Origin: Oxytricha trifallax
Lineage: Eukaryota > Ciliophora > Spirotrichea > Sporadotrichida > Oxytrichidae
NCBI GenBank assembly: GCA_000711775.1
Contig: ARYC01001139.1
Location: forward strand, 59,505 to 123,504
Reading direction: 5' to 3'
Length of the DNA: 64,000 bases
A model generated the notes under the pieces. It searched no databases. It saw only the letters and a list, made by a program, of their open reading frames with translations, and was not told the DNA's origin. Shown piece after piece: positions 21,426-33,430 of the stretch. The position numbers were made by a program, and so were the translations under genes. Each line of letters begins with the position of its first letter. Within the stretch, counting starts at the first letter, position 1.

Positions 21426-22872
21426 TCACACGAATTTTACTTGCTTGTCTTTGTTGTATCTCTTGAATCTCGCTTTCTTTAGTGGTTCGAGCATATCGTC
21501 TAAGGATTGTCTTGGATATGCTGGAGCTCTTACTATTATCTTCTCTACAATCTTCTTTATTTCTTAGCATACATCATCTTGTTTTATGTGCTTCTCAGCT
21601 AGATTTATTGATTATTTTTCATATTTTGTATTAATGTAAGTCATGCTTTCCATATCGCACTCTAAAATTATTGCAGCTACTGCCCAAACATCCCACTAAA
21701 TAGAGCCATTAGTCCATTTCTCTCTGATTGGGAAGTAACCTGGAGTACCAAGAACCTTTGCTAAGGTTACAATCTCTTATCTTAAGGCTCTATTAAAATC
21801 GATTACAACTACTTCTAAAGGGCAAAGGTTTAGCATAACATTTTCAGGCTTCAAATCTCTATGAACGTATCCAAGCTCGTGAAGTTCCTAAACACCCTTT
21901 ATCATATTATATAGAATATCATTCAAGTCATCTGGGTATCTGTTTTAATATAGATAATCTCGGAGAGTCATTTCAAACTTTTTTAGCCTTAGTGCGATGA
22001 AACAAACACTAAAATAACACCATCTAGTTTGAGCAAGTTCTTGCAATCTTTTTTCTATGCCTCTCTAAGTACAATATATTCGTTAGCAAACTCATTTTGA
22101 TACTGCTCATTTTTAAGGAGATAGCTGAAAGGATATACCTTGTAGGCATAGTCATCAACCACTATGAGTTTTGCTTTAGCAGGTACGTTTATATGAAAGT
22201 AGTTTTCAATACAACTGCTAAGGCCTACTGCATTAGTGCAGGAATATACATGGCTCTCTCTTAAAAGCATGCTAAAAAGACATTACCAGCAGGTTGATTC
22301 ATTAATTCTATTCGCTTCTGCCTCTTGAGCTTCTCCTGTTGTTCTTTTTAAGTCTCAAGATTATTAGATTTTCTTTTAGCGGGCACTAATTTCTAAGTCT
22401 CTTTATCTTAAATCAAGAACTCACTTAGGTGATGCTTCTGCATATGTTTCTTAACTTTAGCTGAGTGAGTATAAGACTTCTCACAAGTCGTGCACTAGTA
22501 CCTGCCATCGACCTTATCATGCTTAAAATACACCTTAGCTTTCCCAGAGTGAACCTCTTTCATATGTCTCTTCAAACTGGAATCAGTAGAGAAAAAATTT
22601 TAGCAGTCTTAGCATTCAAAAGTTTTAATCCTTTAAATCTGAAGCTGTTCCTTTTCTTCCTCAACATCTTTTATTAATGTTTAAACTTCTATTTCAGCTT
22701 TCTCTTTCATGTTTTAAACCTATATAATAAAAACCTGTGCTTCAAATTCAAGAGCTCTTAGCTCTGCCTCCCTCTCAATATATATAACTTCTTGTTTCTT
22801 GGTTGAACCAAAGTTAAGCATTGATTGACCTGCTCCTAAAAGTGCCGCTCTACGATTTAAGTTGACCGCCAT
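21426..22872 (-). pseudogene. TBE-3 zinc-finger/kinase gene with two 1-bp deletions
   Basis: Starts ATGGCGGTC at 22872 and ends at TGA 21426. C2H2 fingers near 22480-22620 are followed by the kinase region with DDYAYKVYPF, HRDLKPEN, DFN and GTPGYFP. Comparison with TBE-A shows single-base deletions near 22235 (just before the kinase domain) and near 22005. The length of 1447 nt is two short of 1449. Otherwise the sequence is well preserved. Confidence 0.9.
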
Positions 22873-23437
22873 GTTTAAATTCAAATTTAAATTTCTATTA
22901 TAAAGCTCTTGAAACCTCTATAGCTATAGCTGGACTATATAGGAGTTGCTACAGCATTAATGATGGTTTGATCTCAGCTCTAAGACTTCATATTTATACT
23001 CAGTTTATAACTATAATTTTTGTAATTTTGCACTTAATAATTTTGATTCTGGTACCAACTCAGATAAAGTTCAGGTTGGTACTGGTACCAATTAAGTTTT
23101 GAACCAGATTGGAACTTTTCCATTAAAACCTCACTGGATTAAAACTAGGTACTAATTAAGTTTTGGTACTATTAAATTGGTACCAATTAAACTTAAACGA
23201 ATTTAGTACCGGTACTAATTAAATTTAAACAAATTTAGTACTAATTTAATGGAACTAAATTGATAAAAATGGAGCTCCATCTCTGAAGTTTGTTACAGCT
23301 TCTGCGAACCTTCTCCACGTATCCTTACAGGGTTGACCTCCTATAAGATGCCCATATTTAATAGTAAGATTTAAAGGATAGGATCCAGAAGTCTATAAAT
23401 TAAAACTTGAAATTCATTAATAGGAAGAGGAACAAAG
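22873..23437. promoter_or_regulatory. Divergent intergenic region of TBE-3
   Basis: Contains the same GGTACC/TTAATTAGTACC repeat run as TBE-A (about 23050-23265) and the conserved GGTTGACCTCCTATAAGATG block at 23331-23350 upstream of the 22-kDa start. This copy has no nested element and so shows the empty site corresponding to 7487 in TBE-A. Confidence 0.5.
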
Positions 23438-24227
23438 ATGGAATCATTCAATGAACAAATGAAAAGGGTTGAGGCTCAAGAAATGATCTCAAGATTCAGA
23501 AGCAAGGAGGATCTCTATCGATACCTTACTTAGCATGGTAAAATAAATTGATGTTAATCAACGATGTATACAGTTGGTCTATTCCTTCCAACGATGGAAG
23601 GTACTAAAATATCATTCTTAAAAGCAATACTCTGCGAGGAGAAGAAAGCTTTTAAAAACAAAGAAATCAAACTGATTGAAATACCTAACTACCCAGAGAT
23701 TTCAGTCACAAATCTCTACGAGGATGCAATGAAAGATGATGAAGTGGTTATTTACCTTCCTAGCAAGAAGTAACTCTCAAATAAGTTGCCTGAAAGAAAC
23801 TTCTTCTTTGGTGTTCTTGGTACAATCAAAGAGGATTATTTGAGAGAAATTATAGAAGAAGCTCATAAGAAACGCTACTCTATTTCTCCTGAAGATTAAA
23901 AGAAGCAAGGAATACTAATAAGCGAGACGTGGCTAGCAGAGCTTAAGAAGCATCCTTATCTCTCTAGTAAACTTTGATTTATAACTTTTTAGGAAACCTG
24001 GAACTGGTATATTTCTAATGAAAGAGAATGCAAAGGTTAACAGAGAGAGAAAGTCTCAAACCATTCATTAAGTTAGCAAGAGACTTTATAATGAAGTTTA
24101 AAAGCCTGAAGAAATGAACATAGATGCTGGTGCTGGTACAAAGAAAAGAAACATGGGTCCTAGTAAAGCACCAGAGGAAGAAAAGAAAGAGAAGCCGAAT
24201 CCATTTAAGAGATCGTTTAATATGTGA
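23438..24227 (+). pseudogene. TBE-3 22-kDa gene, one base missing
   Basis: Proposed introns are at 23538-23573 (36 nt, GTAAAA...ACAG, containing an in-frame TGA) and 23967-23992 (26 nt, also containing TGA). Spliced length is 728 nt, one less than a multiple of three. The lost base is a G at the 3' junction of intron 2: TBE-A has AGGGAAACC where this copy has AGGAAACC. Conserved segments LIEIPNYPEISVTNLYEDAM and LPERNFFFGVLGT are present, as is the KKEK-rich tail. The start is the ATG aligned with TBE-2. Confidence 0.85.
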
Positions 24228-24233
24228 AATAAT

Positions 24234-25298
24234 TCATTCATTTAAGTCTAACACTTATTAATAAACATTCATTCTTCCTTTCCTTGCACATATCGTAGTC
24301 TAGTCTTTACCCACTCTCTTGCAACTACTCTGTATTAAGTCTACTGTGTCAATTGGTAGATCATGCATTAGGTGATACAGCAAGAGTTTCTTGTAGTGAG
24401 TCTTAATCTAACTCCAATAGAATTCGATTCCATTAAATTGAGGACTGTAAGGAACGTTATACACAGGAGTTATCTTTAATTCTTCATAAGCTTTCTTAGA
24501 TTCCTTAGTCTTATGAACTGAGAGGTTATCAACAAACAGGATGATCTCTTGATCGTTGTACTTATCTCTTAGCTTATGTAAGAACTCTATATACTGCTCT
24601 CGCTTAATAGAGCGAGGATGAATAACATAAGTTTCTAAGCCTGAATCTTCACTGATACCAGCCAAAATTGCGTGAGTGACAACCTTAACCTTTTAGTCAT
24701 ACACTTCTATATTATCGTACTTCTTGTACCAAGACTTATTAATAAAGGTGTTGAACGTAAACACAGCTTCATCAGCGTGTATGAACTTGATGTTATTATC
24801 AACAGACCTCTGCATTTAATCATATATATAGTTTAAATTATTACTATAAAATGGCAGAGTAAAGTCAATCACTCTCTTCACTCTATTGACAGTCTTGAAG
24901 GTAATACCGTTCCTTCAATAAATATTTGCGATAGTCTATGGTGAGATACGCATGTCAGGAAACTTGCGATGAAACATCACAGCTCGCTAGTCAAGTGGGA
25001 AATGTGCCCAATACTTAAGAGTCTTAGAATCGCAGAGATATTCAATATGGTGCTAAGAGAACTTTTATTTTCTTACAGGATGTTATCAAGAACCAGAATT
25101 GAAATGCTAAACAGCTAACAAGCAATGATACCTAACTGTTGAGGCACTCTTGCGCAGGAGCTTTGCTATAGCAGCATAATTCATAACTGGTTTGAGTTAG
25201 TCTATATTAATACTCGCACCATACCTAAGCTTAAGCAGTAAATCTAAATATTTCTCATCATAAATAGACCCCAAAAATCGCTAATTTCTATTTCTCAT
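24234..25298 (-). pseudogene. TBE-3 transposase, one nonsense codon
   Basis: D34E transposase in one frame of 1065 nt. The first TGA lies in a proposed 60-nt intron (25053-25112); the second, at 24915-24917, is in NIY-x-RNG where TBE-A has AGA (Arg), so it is a point nonsense mutation. HADEAVFTFN, LFVDNLSVHK and NGIEFYW carry the catalytic residues. Spliced, 334 codons. It is the least damaged transposase in the window. The 22-kDa stop lies 6 bp away on the other strand. Confidence 0.92.
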
Positions 25299-25403
25299 TT
25301 TGCAAACTGGCCTAATTTCTCTACTAACCCTAATAAAACCCCAACTTTACCCTACTAATCAAAGCACTTATAAACCTCACTAAGGGGTTTTGGGGTTTTG
25401 ATT

Positions 25404-25808
25404 CATTAAAAATCCATGTGACCAGTTTAATCATTACAAAACCTAAAATATATCTACAAAAACTTTAAGCTCTTGTAGTTAAGTAAGAATTAAAAACAGA
25501 CATAACAACAATACTTAAAACATTTTAGCTGGATTAAGCATCTATTCAAAGGACAAAAGAAATGATCGATTAGAGAAAGAGATAACAAAAATTTATAAGA
25601 TGCTAATTTGATACTATAGCTTCATAATAACTATAATTATAAATTAACCTAAATTAAATTCTAAAATAAAAAGCATGAAAATTATCAAACTAAAATTGAT
25701 ATTTCTACGCAATTATCACCATAATAATTAAAACAAGAGATGCTTTAATTAAGTGCATTTAAGGAATTTAAAATATAAAATAAAACTTAAACCAGCTAAC
25801 TATTATGA
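25404..25808. other. AT-rich stretch without recognisable gene
   Basis: Sequence between TBE-3 and the ORF cluster that follows. Only short Lys/Asn/Gln-rich frames; no repeat or terminus seen. Confidence 0.3.
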
Positions 25809-26444
25809 ATTATAACAGAGATAAGAGGACAAAGAAAGGCGTTCTATGAAGAAAGTGATGAAGAAATATATAGATACTTTATTTCAAGAGATTATGGTTT
25901 CTAAGAAACTGATTATAAAAATATTAAATCTATTTATGAAGAAGTAGTAGCAGCTGCAAATTCTAATAATATAAAATTTGCCGATTATAAAGAAGCAGAA
26001 GGTTCGTCAGACAGTAATTAAATTGTTGCAGAAACAGAAGCATTAGAATTAACAATTTAACTACCATTCAAAGAGCTGTATCTTAATATACAATTTAGTT
26101 TGATGAAGTAGAATATTGCAGAGTCAGATGATGAATTAGATACTATTGAATAATATAGAATTGAGTTAATGCAAGAACAAACAGCTCAAAAACCTATAAT
26201 ACTAGCTTTTTATGATAGTAAGTACTTTTGCGGTTACAAATTAAATAATATTTAAATACTATGGAATCATTAAGATTAAATCAGATCATTGCTAGTTATA
26301 ATTACGTAAGCAAATCCTTACAAAAGAAAGCAAAATTTGGTTCAGCTGTTGAAATTACTTACAAACTACAAGAAACAATAAGCCAATCTTATAACTCACT
26401 TTAAATAATAGATTTAAAATAACATTATTTCTGCCTTTAAATGA
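25809..26444 (+). CDS. Unknown ORF, 211 codons, first of a decayed cluster
   Basis: Open from just after TGA 25806 to TGA 26442. It begins TEIRGQRKAFYEESDEEIYR and is acidic in the first half, with a KPIILAFYDSKYFCGYKL segment and a Gln-rich end. An ATG at 25805 is in another frame, so a frameshift or a short intron near the start is likely. Not recognised. It is followed in the same direction by several frames of similar composition, which suggests one accessory element continuing to about 29.9 kb. Confidence 0.45.
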
Positions 26445-26639
26445 AAAGATTATTATGGTAATAACTAAAAGAACTTTTACTAATCTAATGAATTAGATAA
26501 ACCTATAACCCTAAAATGAATTTATTCAATTTCAAATAGGATTAAAAATAAATTAGCCAAATTATTGGAATAGCAGTTGACATAGCAATTATAAAATATC
26601 AAATAAGGCGGTTAGAAGTTCAGAACGAGAAATAAACAA

Positions 26640-27153
26640 CAGTCACTATTAAGCATAAAAAACTAAAGAGAAAAAAGGATAGGTCTTAAAGACAATACTC
26701 TAAACTAAGAAAGATGTTTAAGGAGTTATAAATGTGCATATATAAAACTCAACTTAAGGATTAGAAGGTAGTTTTCATGTATTTGCAGAATGGAGTAATT
26801 TATATAAATACAGTAAAAATTGTAATTCAGTAGCTATACCATATGAAAGCAAAAAAAAAGGAAAGAATATATATGATCATGTAAAAGTAACAATTAGCAA
26901 GTAAGTATCGAATACAAGAAATACAAATCGCAGATAAAGGATTAGAGAAGAAGAATAGATCTACCTGATTACTTGCATATTGAGCTATGTAAAAGACAAA
27001 TATAATATGGTAACATCCTCAAAAACAAAAAGACAGTGCAAAACCATGATCAACAAGCAGGTAAATATCAAGGAAAGTTTTAAAATATAGGAGTTGATTA
27101 ATCAGAAATATAAGAAATATGTAATGAAGTCAATACAATATTCATATTAATGA
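26640..27153 (+). CDS. Unknown ORF of the same cluster
   Basis: A frame of about 170 codons ending at TGA 27151. It includes GVINVHIQNSTQGLEGSF, then HVFAEWSNLYKYSKN and a basic stretch. No ATG was found near the start, and the preceding frame overlaps it in another phase, so a frameshift is likely near 26640. No domain recognised. Confidence 0.35.
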
Positions 27154-27286
27154 TATCATTGGAGAACAGTTGCTAAATGTCAGATAAGAAAAAACATAGA
27201 ATGGCTTTCTTATTCTTAAAGACAAGAACCGATTATATATATGAATACTTTAATACTTTTTAATATTTAACTCAGATCCTATCCCA

Positions 27287-27754
27287 ATGAAACACAAAGA
27301 CTTTCAAATCAAGTTACAATAACTAAAAAATGAATCTTATGCATATGATGCTACGAAAGGTGTATTTTCAAGTGTCTATCATGCTGATAATATAAATTTT
27401 GAAGAGTCTGTACTTAACATGAGCATTATCATTAAGCAATTAAAATCTACAATAACAAATCATTGCATCCATTATACTGAAGAACATTTTGATTAGATTT
27501 CACAATTCGCTTCAAACAATTAAAATATAGAGCTTAATACAAAGCTAGGCATAAAGAAAGATTAACTCACATATTTAGACTAACAAGCCGCTTATGCTAA
27601 ATTTAAGACTTGTAATTATTATACGGGCTTTCCAACTGTACAAGACATCAGATTAGCAACAGAAGATTATTTATTCGCAATAGACAATTTAGAATTTTAC
27701 ATCTGCACAATAGTAACCTTGATAACTTAGCAAGCATCTTACAAAAATATATGA
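27287..27754 (+). CDS. Unknown ORF, 155 codons
   Basis: ATG 27287 to TGA 27752. It contains LKNESYAYDATKGVFSSVYH, GIKKDQLTYLDQQAAYAKF and TGFPTVQDIRLATEDYLF. Codon use is AT-rich with many TAA/TAG Gln codons. Unknown function. The stretch 27755-28177 after it has overlapping frames with no clear product. Confidence 0.4.
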
Positions 27755-28177
27755 CTTTAGCTAACAATACTAAAGATTAACTTTGTCAAAGATTAAGTAT
27801 TTAATAGGGAAAGGAGCATTGATCAAATTAATATCATATTCATAAGGAGCATAAGCATTACAATTTGAGTTTACAAAAGAAATGAAAGATAAGCAATCAT
27901 AGTAAGGATCTAGTATTAGAACATTTGCTATTTTCAGGCTGTATGCTAAAAAGTCATTATTAAGAATATGACAGAGTACGCACATACACCAGATGAAAGA
28001 TTATTATGATTCTCATCATAAGACGAATGCACTACTATTTAAAGATTAGATAAGACAAATGAGTATATGGGTTGATTTCAGAAAAAAGAAATTTACTATT
28101 AAATCAGTAATATTAACGGTTTGAATATTACAGCTTATCAAAGCCCTTAATTTTTGTTAGCAGCAAGAGTTAATTGA

Positions 28178-28696
28178 TGTAAAAAAATATAAAGACTGTT
28201 CACTGATGCAATATATAAAACATAAACAAATGTAAAACTAAGACCAACGTTTGTAACAGATAAGATAATTAAACTACATTATGTTTGTGGTAAGTCTTAT
28301 ATCATGTATAGCGAATTTGTTAAGCATACAAATAACAAAATAAGAAAGGGTGGATAATTTGAACTATATAGTGGAGTTGGTGGATTTGGCAAAACTCATA
28401 ATCAACTGACAGATAAAGGATTTATCAATATTACACATGCAGCACCCTATATTAAATTATTAGTCTCATAAAGAAGAGATTATAAAGACAGCAATTTAAC
28501 TACTTAATTCACTTATGCACTCATAGGACTATTAGATAGTTAAACAGAGATAAACAAATGTATTAAAGATGGGAAAAGATCACCAAAAGAACTACAACAA
28601 TATCATAAATAAAATTGTAAAAATATTGTGCTTGAAGAAATAAATATCTTTAGTAACCTTAAACACCATTATGAATATCAGAAATTTATATCCTGA
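28178..28696 (+). CDS. P-loop NTPase, helicase-like fragment
   Basis: A 172-codon frame with LYSGVGGFGKTH, a Walker A motif of the G-x-G-G-x-G-K-T type common in superfamily-1 and related helicases, about 50 residues in. Some 80 residues later NIVLEEINIF resembles a Walker B motif, with Glu in place of Asp. The 5' end follows a TGA at 28175 and the 3' end is TGA 28694; both may be decay, so the protein is probably a fragment. Its place in an ORF cluster without transposon ends suggests a replication or packaging enzyme of a virus-like or plasmid-like element. Confidence 0.5.
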
Positions 28697-28899
28697 GCCT
28701 AGACTAATATGTTGTGGAGATGAAGCTTATTTAAATTAATACAAAAAGAATATTAACAATCTGCAGTTAATTTTAACTTTGATTATAAACAAAAATACGA
28801 TTAGAGTTGAAAAAAATGAAAAGTTAGGAACTATTTAACATGATATAAAAACAAATGAGATTATAGGAGTTTTAGAAAAACAATAATTAAATCATATCA

Positions 28900-28901
<2 letters not shown>

Positions 28902-28939
<38 letters not shown>
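28902..28939. repeat. (TA)n microsatellite
   Basis: About 19 TA units within the decayed ORF cluster. Confidence 0.95.
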
Positions 28940-28942
<3 letters not shown>

Positions 28943-29456
28943 ACATTAACATACAGAGAATTAGAAGAAAGGTATAATAGTAAAGATATTAAACTGGTTT
29001 TTATGAACGAAAAATGAAAATAGATTAACAAACTATTAGAAACAAATTAAATCAAATATAGAATCAAACAAAACTGTAAATAAATGGTCAATAACATTAT
29101 AATGGAGATATCAATATTAGCGAGTTTGCAATTGATAATGAAAATATAGAATTAACATTCTGATTCACAGAACATTTTAAATAAAAAGAGACTATCAATG
29201 ACAAGATATATATTAGCATTTGTAGAATGGATTGGGCATACGGTTATATATATACAGCAATTACTAGAACATAAACATTATATGAGTTAATATGTGTAAA
29301 TGAGATTATTGAATTGTTATGAATCTAAAATTTCTGGGGATTTGGTTTAGAATTCTTTTTATATTTAATTAGACCTATAAAGATACATGAATTTAATCCA
29401 TGTACCATAATAAACACAACAACTTAAAATAGATGATCGTCCTTGTGAATTAAAAA

Positions 29457-29720
29457 ATGCCATATCAGGATACTCTGCTGACAAAGAAACTTTAGATATA
29501 ATTTATGAAACACTTAAATTTGAATTCAAAAGCATTTGGTCTAAAAAAAGAAATAGAAGTTGATGATATATTAGAAACAGTTAAAATGTTATATTTTGTT
29601 ACTGGCAAAAGAAATTGCTAACCTATTGATGAAATACTTATGGTTTCTGTTATTGATGATGTAAATCTTATCGTAATTTATTAAGATGGAAAATAAATCC
29701 AACCAATGAATTAATATTGA
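29457..29720 (+). CDS. Unknown small ORF, 87 codons
   Basis: ATG 29457 to TGA 29718. It includes GLKKEIEVDDILETVKMLYF and IDEILMVSVIDDVNLIVIY. A further open stretch at about 29749-29925 (KTRVLRTLKPKESQDIKTKD region) follows in the same direction. Unknown function. Confidence 0.35.
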
Positions 29721-29925
29721 ACCTTTTTTTAATTTTTAAAATAGAAACTGCCAATGAAAGAATGGCTAAAACAAGAGTTTTGAGAACATTAAAGCCAAAA
29801 GAATCATAAGATATTAAAACAAAAGATAAATCACTCAAACTAACAAATGAAAGAGTCTATAGTAATATATTTTAGGTTACATTAAAAAAATTTGTTGAAC
29901 TAATTAAATAAACAGATAAATGATT

Positions 29926-31570
29926 ATGATTATACAATGCATAAAGATTCTGAAAGGCGAGATAGATAAAAAAAGGACATTCAAACGAGTAAAAGTTCTG
30001 GATTATACTATAAAAATTCTAGAAACTCCCTCATACCTTGCAAAAAATGTATTATGGAACAAACTTCATATAAATAATCAATAAAAGATATATAAAATAT
30101 AAAAATATGATAAAAATTATTTTTATTTTAACTTAAATAAATCCCTATTTAAAGGCCTAACATGTCCTTGTGGATATAATAAATAATCACACAAACATAA
30201 TGCGGAAAATGCAAAAAGTACAAATAATGTTTTTGTGGTAATAATATGACATAAAAATCAAAGCAGAATTAATAATGTAAAAGTATATATATATATAGAT
30301 ATTTAACAAAATAAACAAATTTTAAAGATATGCAATATTTTCTTGGGATGATTGCTGTAATTAAATAGATAAATAGACAAATAAATATTTAAATTTAATG
30401 CTTTACTTATTATCTAAGAAAAAGAGAAAGAGATAATTGGTATGATATATAATAGAATATGTAAACCAAAAAACATATTAATAAACAAATTTGACTGGTC
30501 CCTTCCTTTTCCTTCCCTACTCAAATCTGGTTTTTGTCCATATATTATATCACACTTAATATACCTCTTTAGAAACGAGATTTCACGACACCTTACTTAA
30601 AGACATAATAGGTATCCCTACCTACCGAACATGGGTGATAAAATGAGGCACTTTAATATGAGGGGTCTATAAATGTCACGAATGAAATAAATTCAGGCCT
30701 TGAGGATTAAAATTTTGAAATGAAATAGGATATTTTAACGGAAGGAGAGGAGTGTCTCGGTTTGAACAAATATAGATTAAGAAATTAGACAAATGAATCT
30801 TATAACATCCAAAGAATGATTAAAATATCGAAATTATACGATAATTTAAAATCAGATAAATCTTTTTATTGTATAAATTATTAATAAAATATAGTTAATA
30901 AAAGGTATCCAATAAGCATTATGGGGACAAATGAGAAGAAGTAAGTAAATATATTAAGGAGATTGTCAGCAAATAAAGATGTTTTTTTATAAATTGAAAT
31001 AAACAGGCTTTTAAAATTGAGTAATTAACAAAATGGCTATTATTGAGAATAATAAAACTATTTATTAGAAACATATGAAGGAAATAATAAATTTATCTAA
31101 GAGATATAGAAGAAAGAAATAATTAAAAGCTAAATGAATAAAGGGTATAAAAAGAAATGCAAGAAAAGGTGATAAAAAATTCGAAATTAAAAAGGAAAAT
31201 GTAAAATTGTTAATAGGTATAATAAAGAAGATAAATTAAAAAGAAAATATTGATAGATATCTATACATATAAAGTCAGCTTTAAGAGCATTGAAATTAAT
31301 ATTGATTTTAAAATTTTGCAATTATATATGGATAAAAATAATTTCTAAGATGAGTAAAATGTAAAAATGTTTGTGAAAAGAGCACTCGAATAACTCATAA
31401 ATAATAATGATTGAAATACAGATTAATATTGACAAGAATAATCATGAGGTTGGGAAAGTGTTGATTTTAAAATTCATTTTATTTTGATAAGTCAAAATAT
31501 GTTTAATTTATTGTATATTTATCAATTAATTTGATATTTTAAAATATATAGTTTTTTCATATCTATATTA
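29926..31570. other. AT-rich stretch without recognisable gene
   Basis: Mostly Lys/Asn/Ile-rich short frames. A less AT-rich island at about 30490-30780 stands out in base composition, but no product was recognised there. Confidence 0.3.
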
Positions 31571-32800
31571 GTAAGCTATAATTTATTTTGGAAAATTCGA
31601 AAAAAATAAAATAAAATCAATTTAACGGTAGGTGTAATTGCTTTAATTAGCGCAGGTTTTAACCCTAATTAGTTTTATCTTTAATCAAAATTTAGACAGT
31701 TTTAATGTACAATTTGTATTAATTAAATTTTTTTTATTTTCTTAATTTGTACAATTTATACAATAGTGTGATTAGATTCAATATAGTCATTGTTTTAATA
31801 ATTTAATCAACAGTTTTAATATTATTATCATTAAGATGGCTCTTGGTACTTCCTCTTCAGTCTCATTGAATATCTAGAGCAACTAGGTATGACCACAAGT
31901 TAGAGACTACTGACAAGTAACTAAAGACATGCAAATATTTTTTGAAGCGATAGATGCAATCTACAGTGTGATCTTCTGTAGATGCCATACTAAAGTAAAT
32001 GGAGTTTGGCAGTGGGGAGACCAGATACAAGAAAAAGAAATATCGTAAAAATACTCAAACAGATATTTGTCAATGAAATGCTATAAGAAGGGGGACTCCA
32101 ACTTCCAGATCGCCTAAAATAAGCAATTCACAGCTCCTGTACTAGCAATGATGAACTTTATAAACCACGAGCACTTTTCATCAAGAGAAATATAACGACG
32201 ATGAAAAAATTCCTGGAGGTGAAGTCTTTCCGCAAGTACCAAAAAAATGAGATAAAGTACGCAGGATGCCAAGCAATCATTATATCAAACACCACACCAT
32301 TCGACAAGTTGGAGGATATAGATAGAGATGCCTTCTTAACCAAAATCGCGATTGTAAACATACTAATAATAATTTGACTACAGAAGAAGTGCAGCAGTTC
32401 CCTTTCACAGTAATTCAACTCGCCAATTGCTTCGGGACCAGGTTGCGAAAAGGCAACATGTAAAGCAAAAGAGGGGTGGCATAAAAGGTTGTAGTGATAG
32501 AGCGCTGCGTACAGGATACTGCTGAAATGACGTTAGACGGAGAGTAAGAGCATATAAAAATGACTACGAGACTTGTAATTAATTCTCTAATAAATCTAAT
32601 CACACTTTAGTACAAATTGTACAATTTAAGAAAATAAAAAAATATTAATTCTACAAATTAAACATTCTAAATTTTAAACTGTATAATTTTGATTAAAAAT
32701 AAATAAATTAGGGTTAAAAGCTGCGCTTATTAGAGTCAGTTACACCTACCGTTAAATTTATTTTTGTTTTATTTTTCAAATTTTCCCAATTCATTTATAT
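31571..32800 (+). mobile_element. TIR element with SF3-helicase-like gene (about 1.2 kb)
   Basis: Terminal inverted repeats of about 210 bp (about 31571-31795 and 32575-32800) share blocks such as TTTAACGGTAGGTGTAA, TTTTAACCCTAATT and GTGTGATTAGATT. The interior is clearly less AT-rich and holds one helicase-like frame. No convincing target duplication was found at the outer ends, so the exact termini are uncertain. It resembles small Rep-encoding replicons captured as a transposon, but no HUH nuclease domain was identified. Confidence 0.75.
31946..32377 (+). CDS. SF3-helicase-like (Rep-like) frame, degenerate Walker A
   Basis: A 143-codon TGA-free frame with, in order, VGRPDTRKRNIVKIL in the place and spacing of a superfamily-3 Walker A motif but with its key glycines changed, SNDELYK like Walker B, and CQAIIISNTTPFD like motif C with its terminal Asn, then DRDAFLTKIAIV as in the region after motif C of Rep helicases. 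SF3 helicases unwind DNA in rolling-circle replicons and small DNA viruses. The altered Walker A suggests an inactive copy. No start codon fits clearly; the frame opens after TGA 31943. A competing frame in the same place lacks motifs. Confidence 0.5.
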
Positions 32801-32989
32801 CTTAAGGTTTATGTTAATTAACAATCAATCATATAAATTAATTTTGAGAGAATTTGGGAAATTATAAATATCATAAACCTTTTATTTTATGATTTTAAAT
32901 TTTTTTTGTGATTTCGTTAGCTGTTAAAATTTAATTGGTGGCACGAGTGTACAATATTTCCAAAATGTCATTAAAATTTTCATATTACC
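32801..32989. other. AT-rich spacer with small hairpin
   Basis: Contains an inverted pair AAGGTTTATG and CATAAACCTT (about 32804-32880), otherwise nothing recognised. Confidence 0.4.
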
Positions 32990-33430
32990 TAATCTATCTC
33001 TAATGCAATCTTAAATTCTGACTTTGCATTGTGTTAACCTCTTAGAATTTTCCTCCTGCTAGATGGTGCAGTATAGTTATAAGAAAGGAATAGTTATCTC
33101 TGCAGGGTTCTGCACTTATAGACCCTAGATATTTAGCCCCATTAATAGAGGGACATAATTTTTAATCGGCCTAAAATGTTTAGGTTCCTTAAAGTTCAGC
33201 TTTCAAAAAATTACTTATTGTACTATGCAAGATATCATCAAGATTGACTTTGATGTTTTGAGATTTTAGATAGAGATTAACAATTTTTTATTCATGGAGC
33301 TTGGCTATTGCTTTAGCCGCACTAACTATGCATCTCCATGTACCAACTCTACGATGCTAGAGATTCAGGAGATCGCCCATGTTGAAGTCATAACTCTTAA
33401 GCCACATTAGCAAGTAAGTAGGGCTAAAAT
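32990..33430 (-). pseudogene. B1 pseudokinase region
   Basis: Reads LLMWLKSYDFNMGDLLNLQ, then KIVNLYLKSQNIKVNL where active kinases have HRDLKPEN, then STISNFLKAEL at the DFG/DFN position, and RDNYSFLITILHHLAGG like kinase helix F. The catalytic Asp is missing (NLYLK). B2 shows the same replacement pattern, so the loss predates the two copies. A TGA-free frame spans most of the region. Confidence 0.65.

Larger units (their letters stand above)
21288..25400 (-). mobile_element. TBE-3, telomere-bearing element (4113 bp)
   Basis: CAAAACCCAAAACCCC at 21288 and GGGGTTTTGGGGTTTTG ending at 25400, with ATT duplications (21285-21287, 25401-25403). It is inverted relative to TBE-A and very similar to it outside the nested insertion, so the two are one subfamily. 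It carries transposase, 22-kDa and zinc-finger/kinase genes, each with one or two small lesions, so it appears recently inactivated or inserted already defective. Confidence 0.97.

Noticed and set aside
32158..32603. Minus-strand ORFs of 86 and 62 residues
   Set aside because: They lie opposite the SF3-like frame, which has motifs in correct order; the minus-strand products show none.
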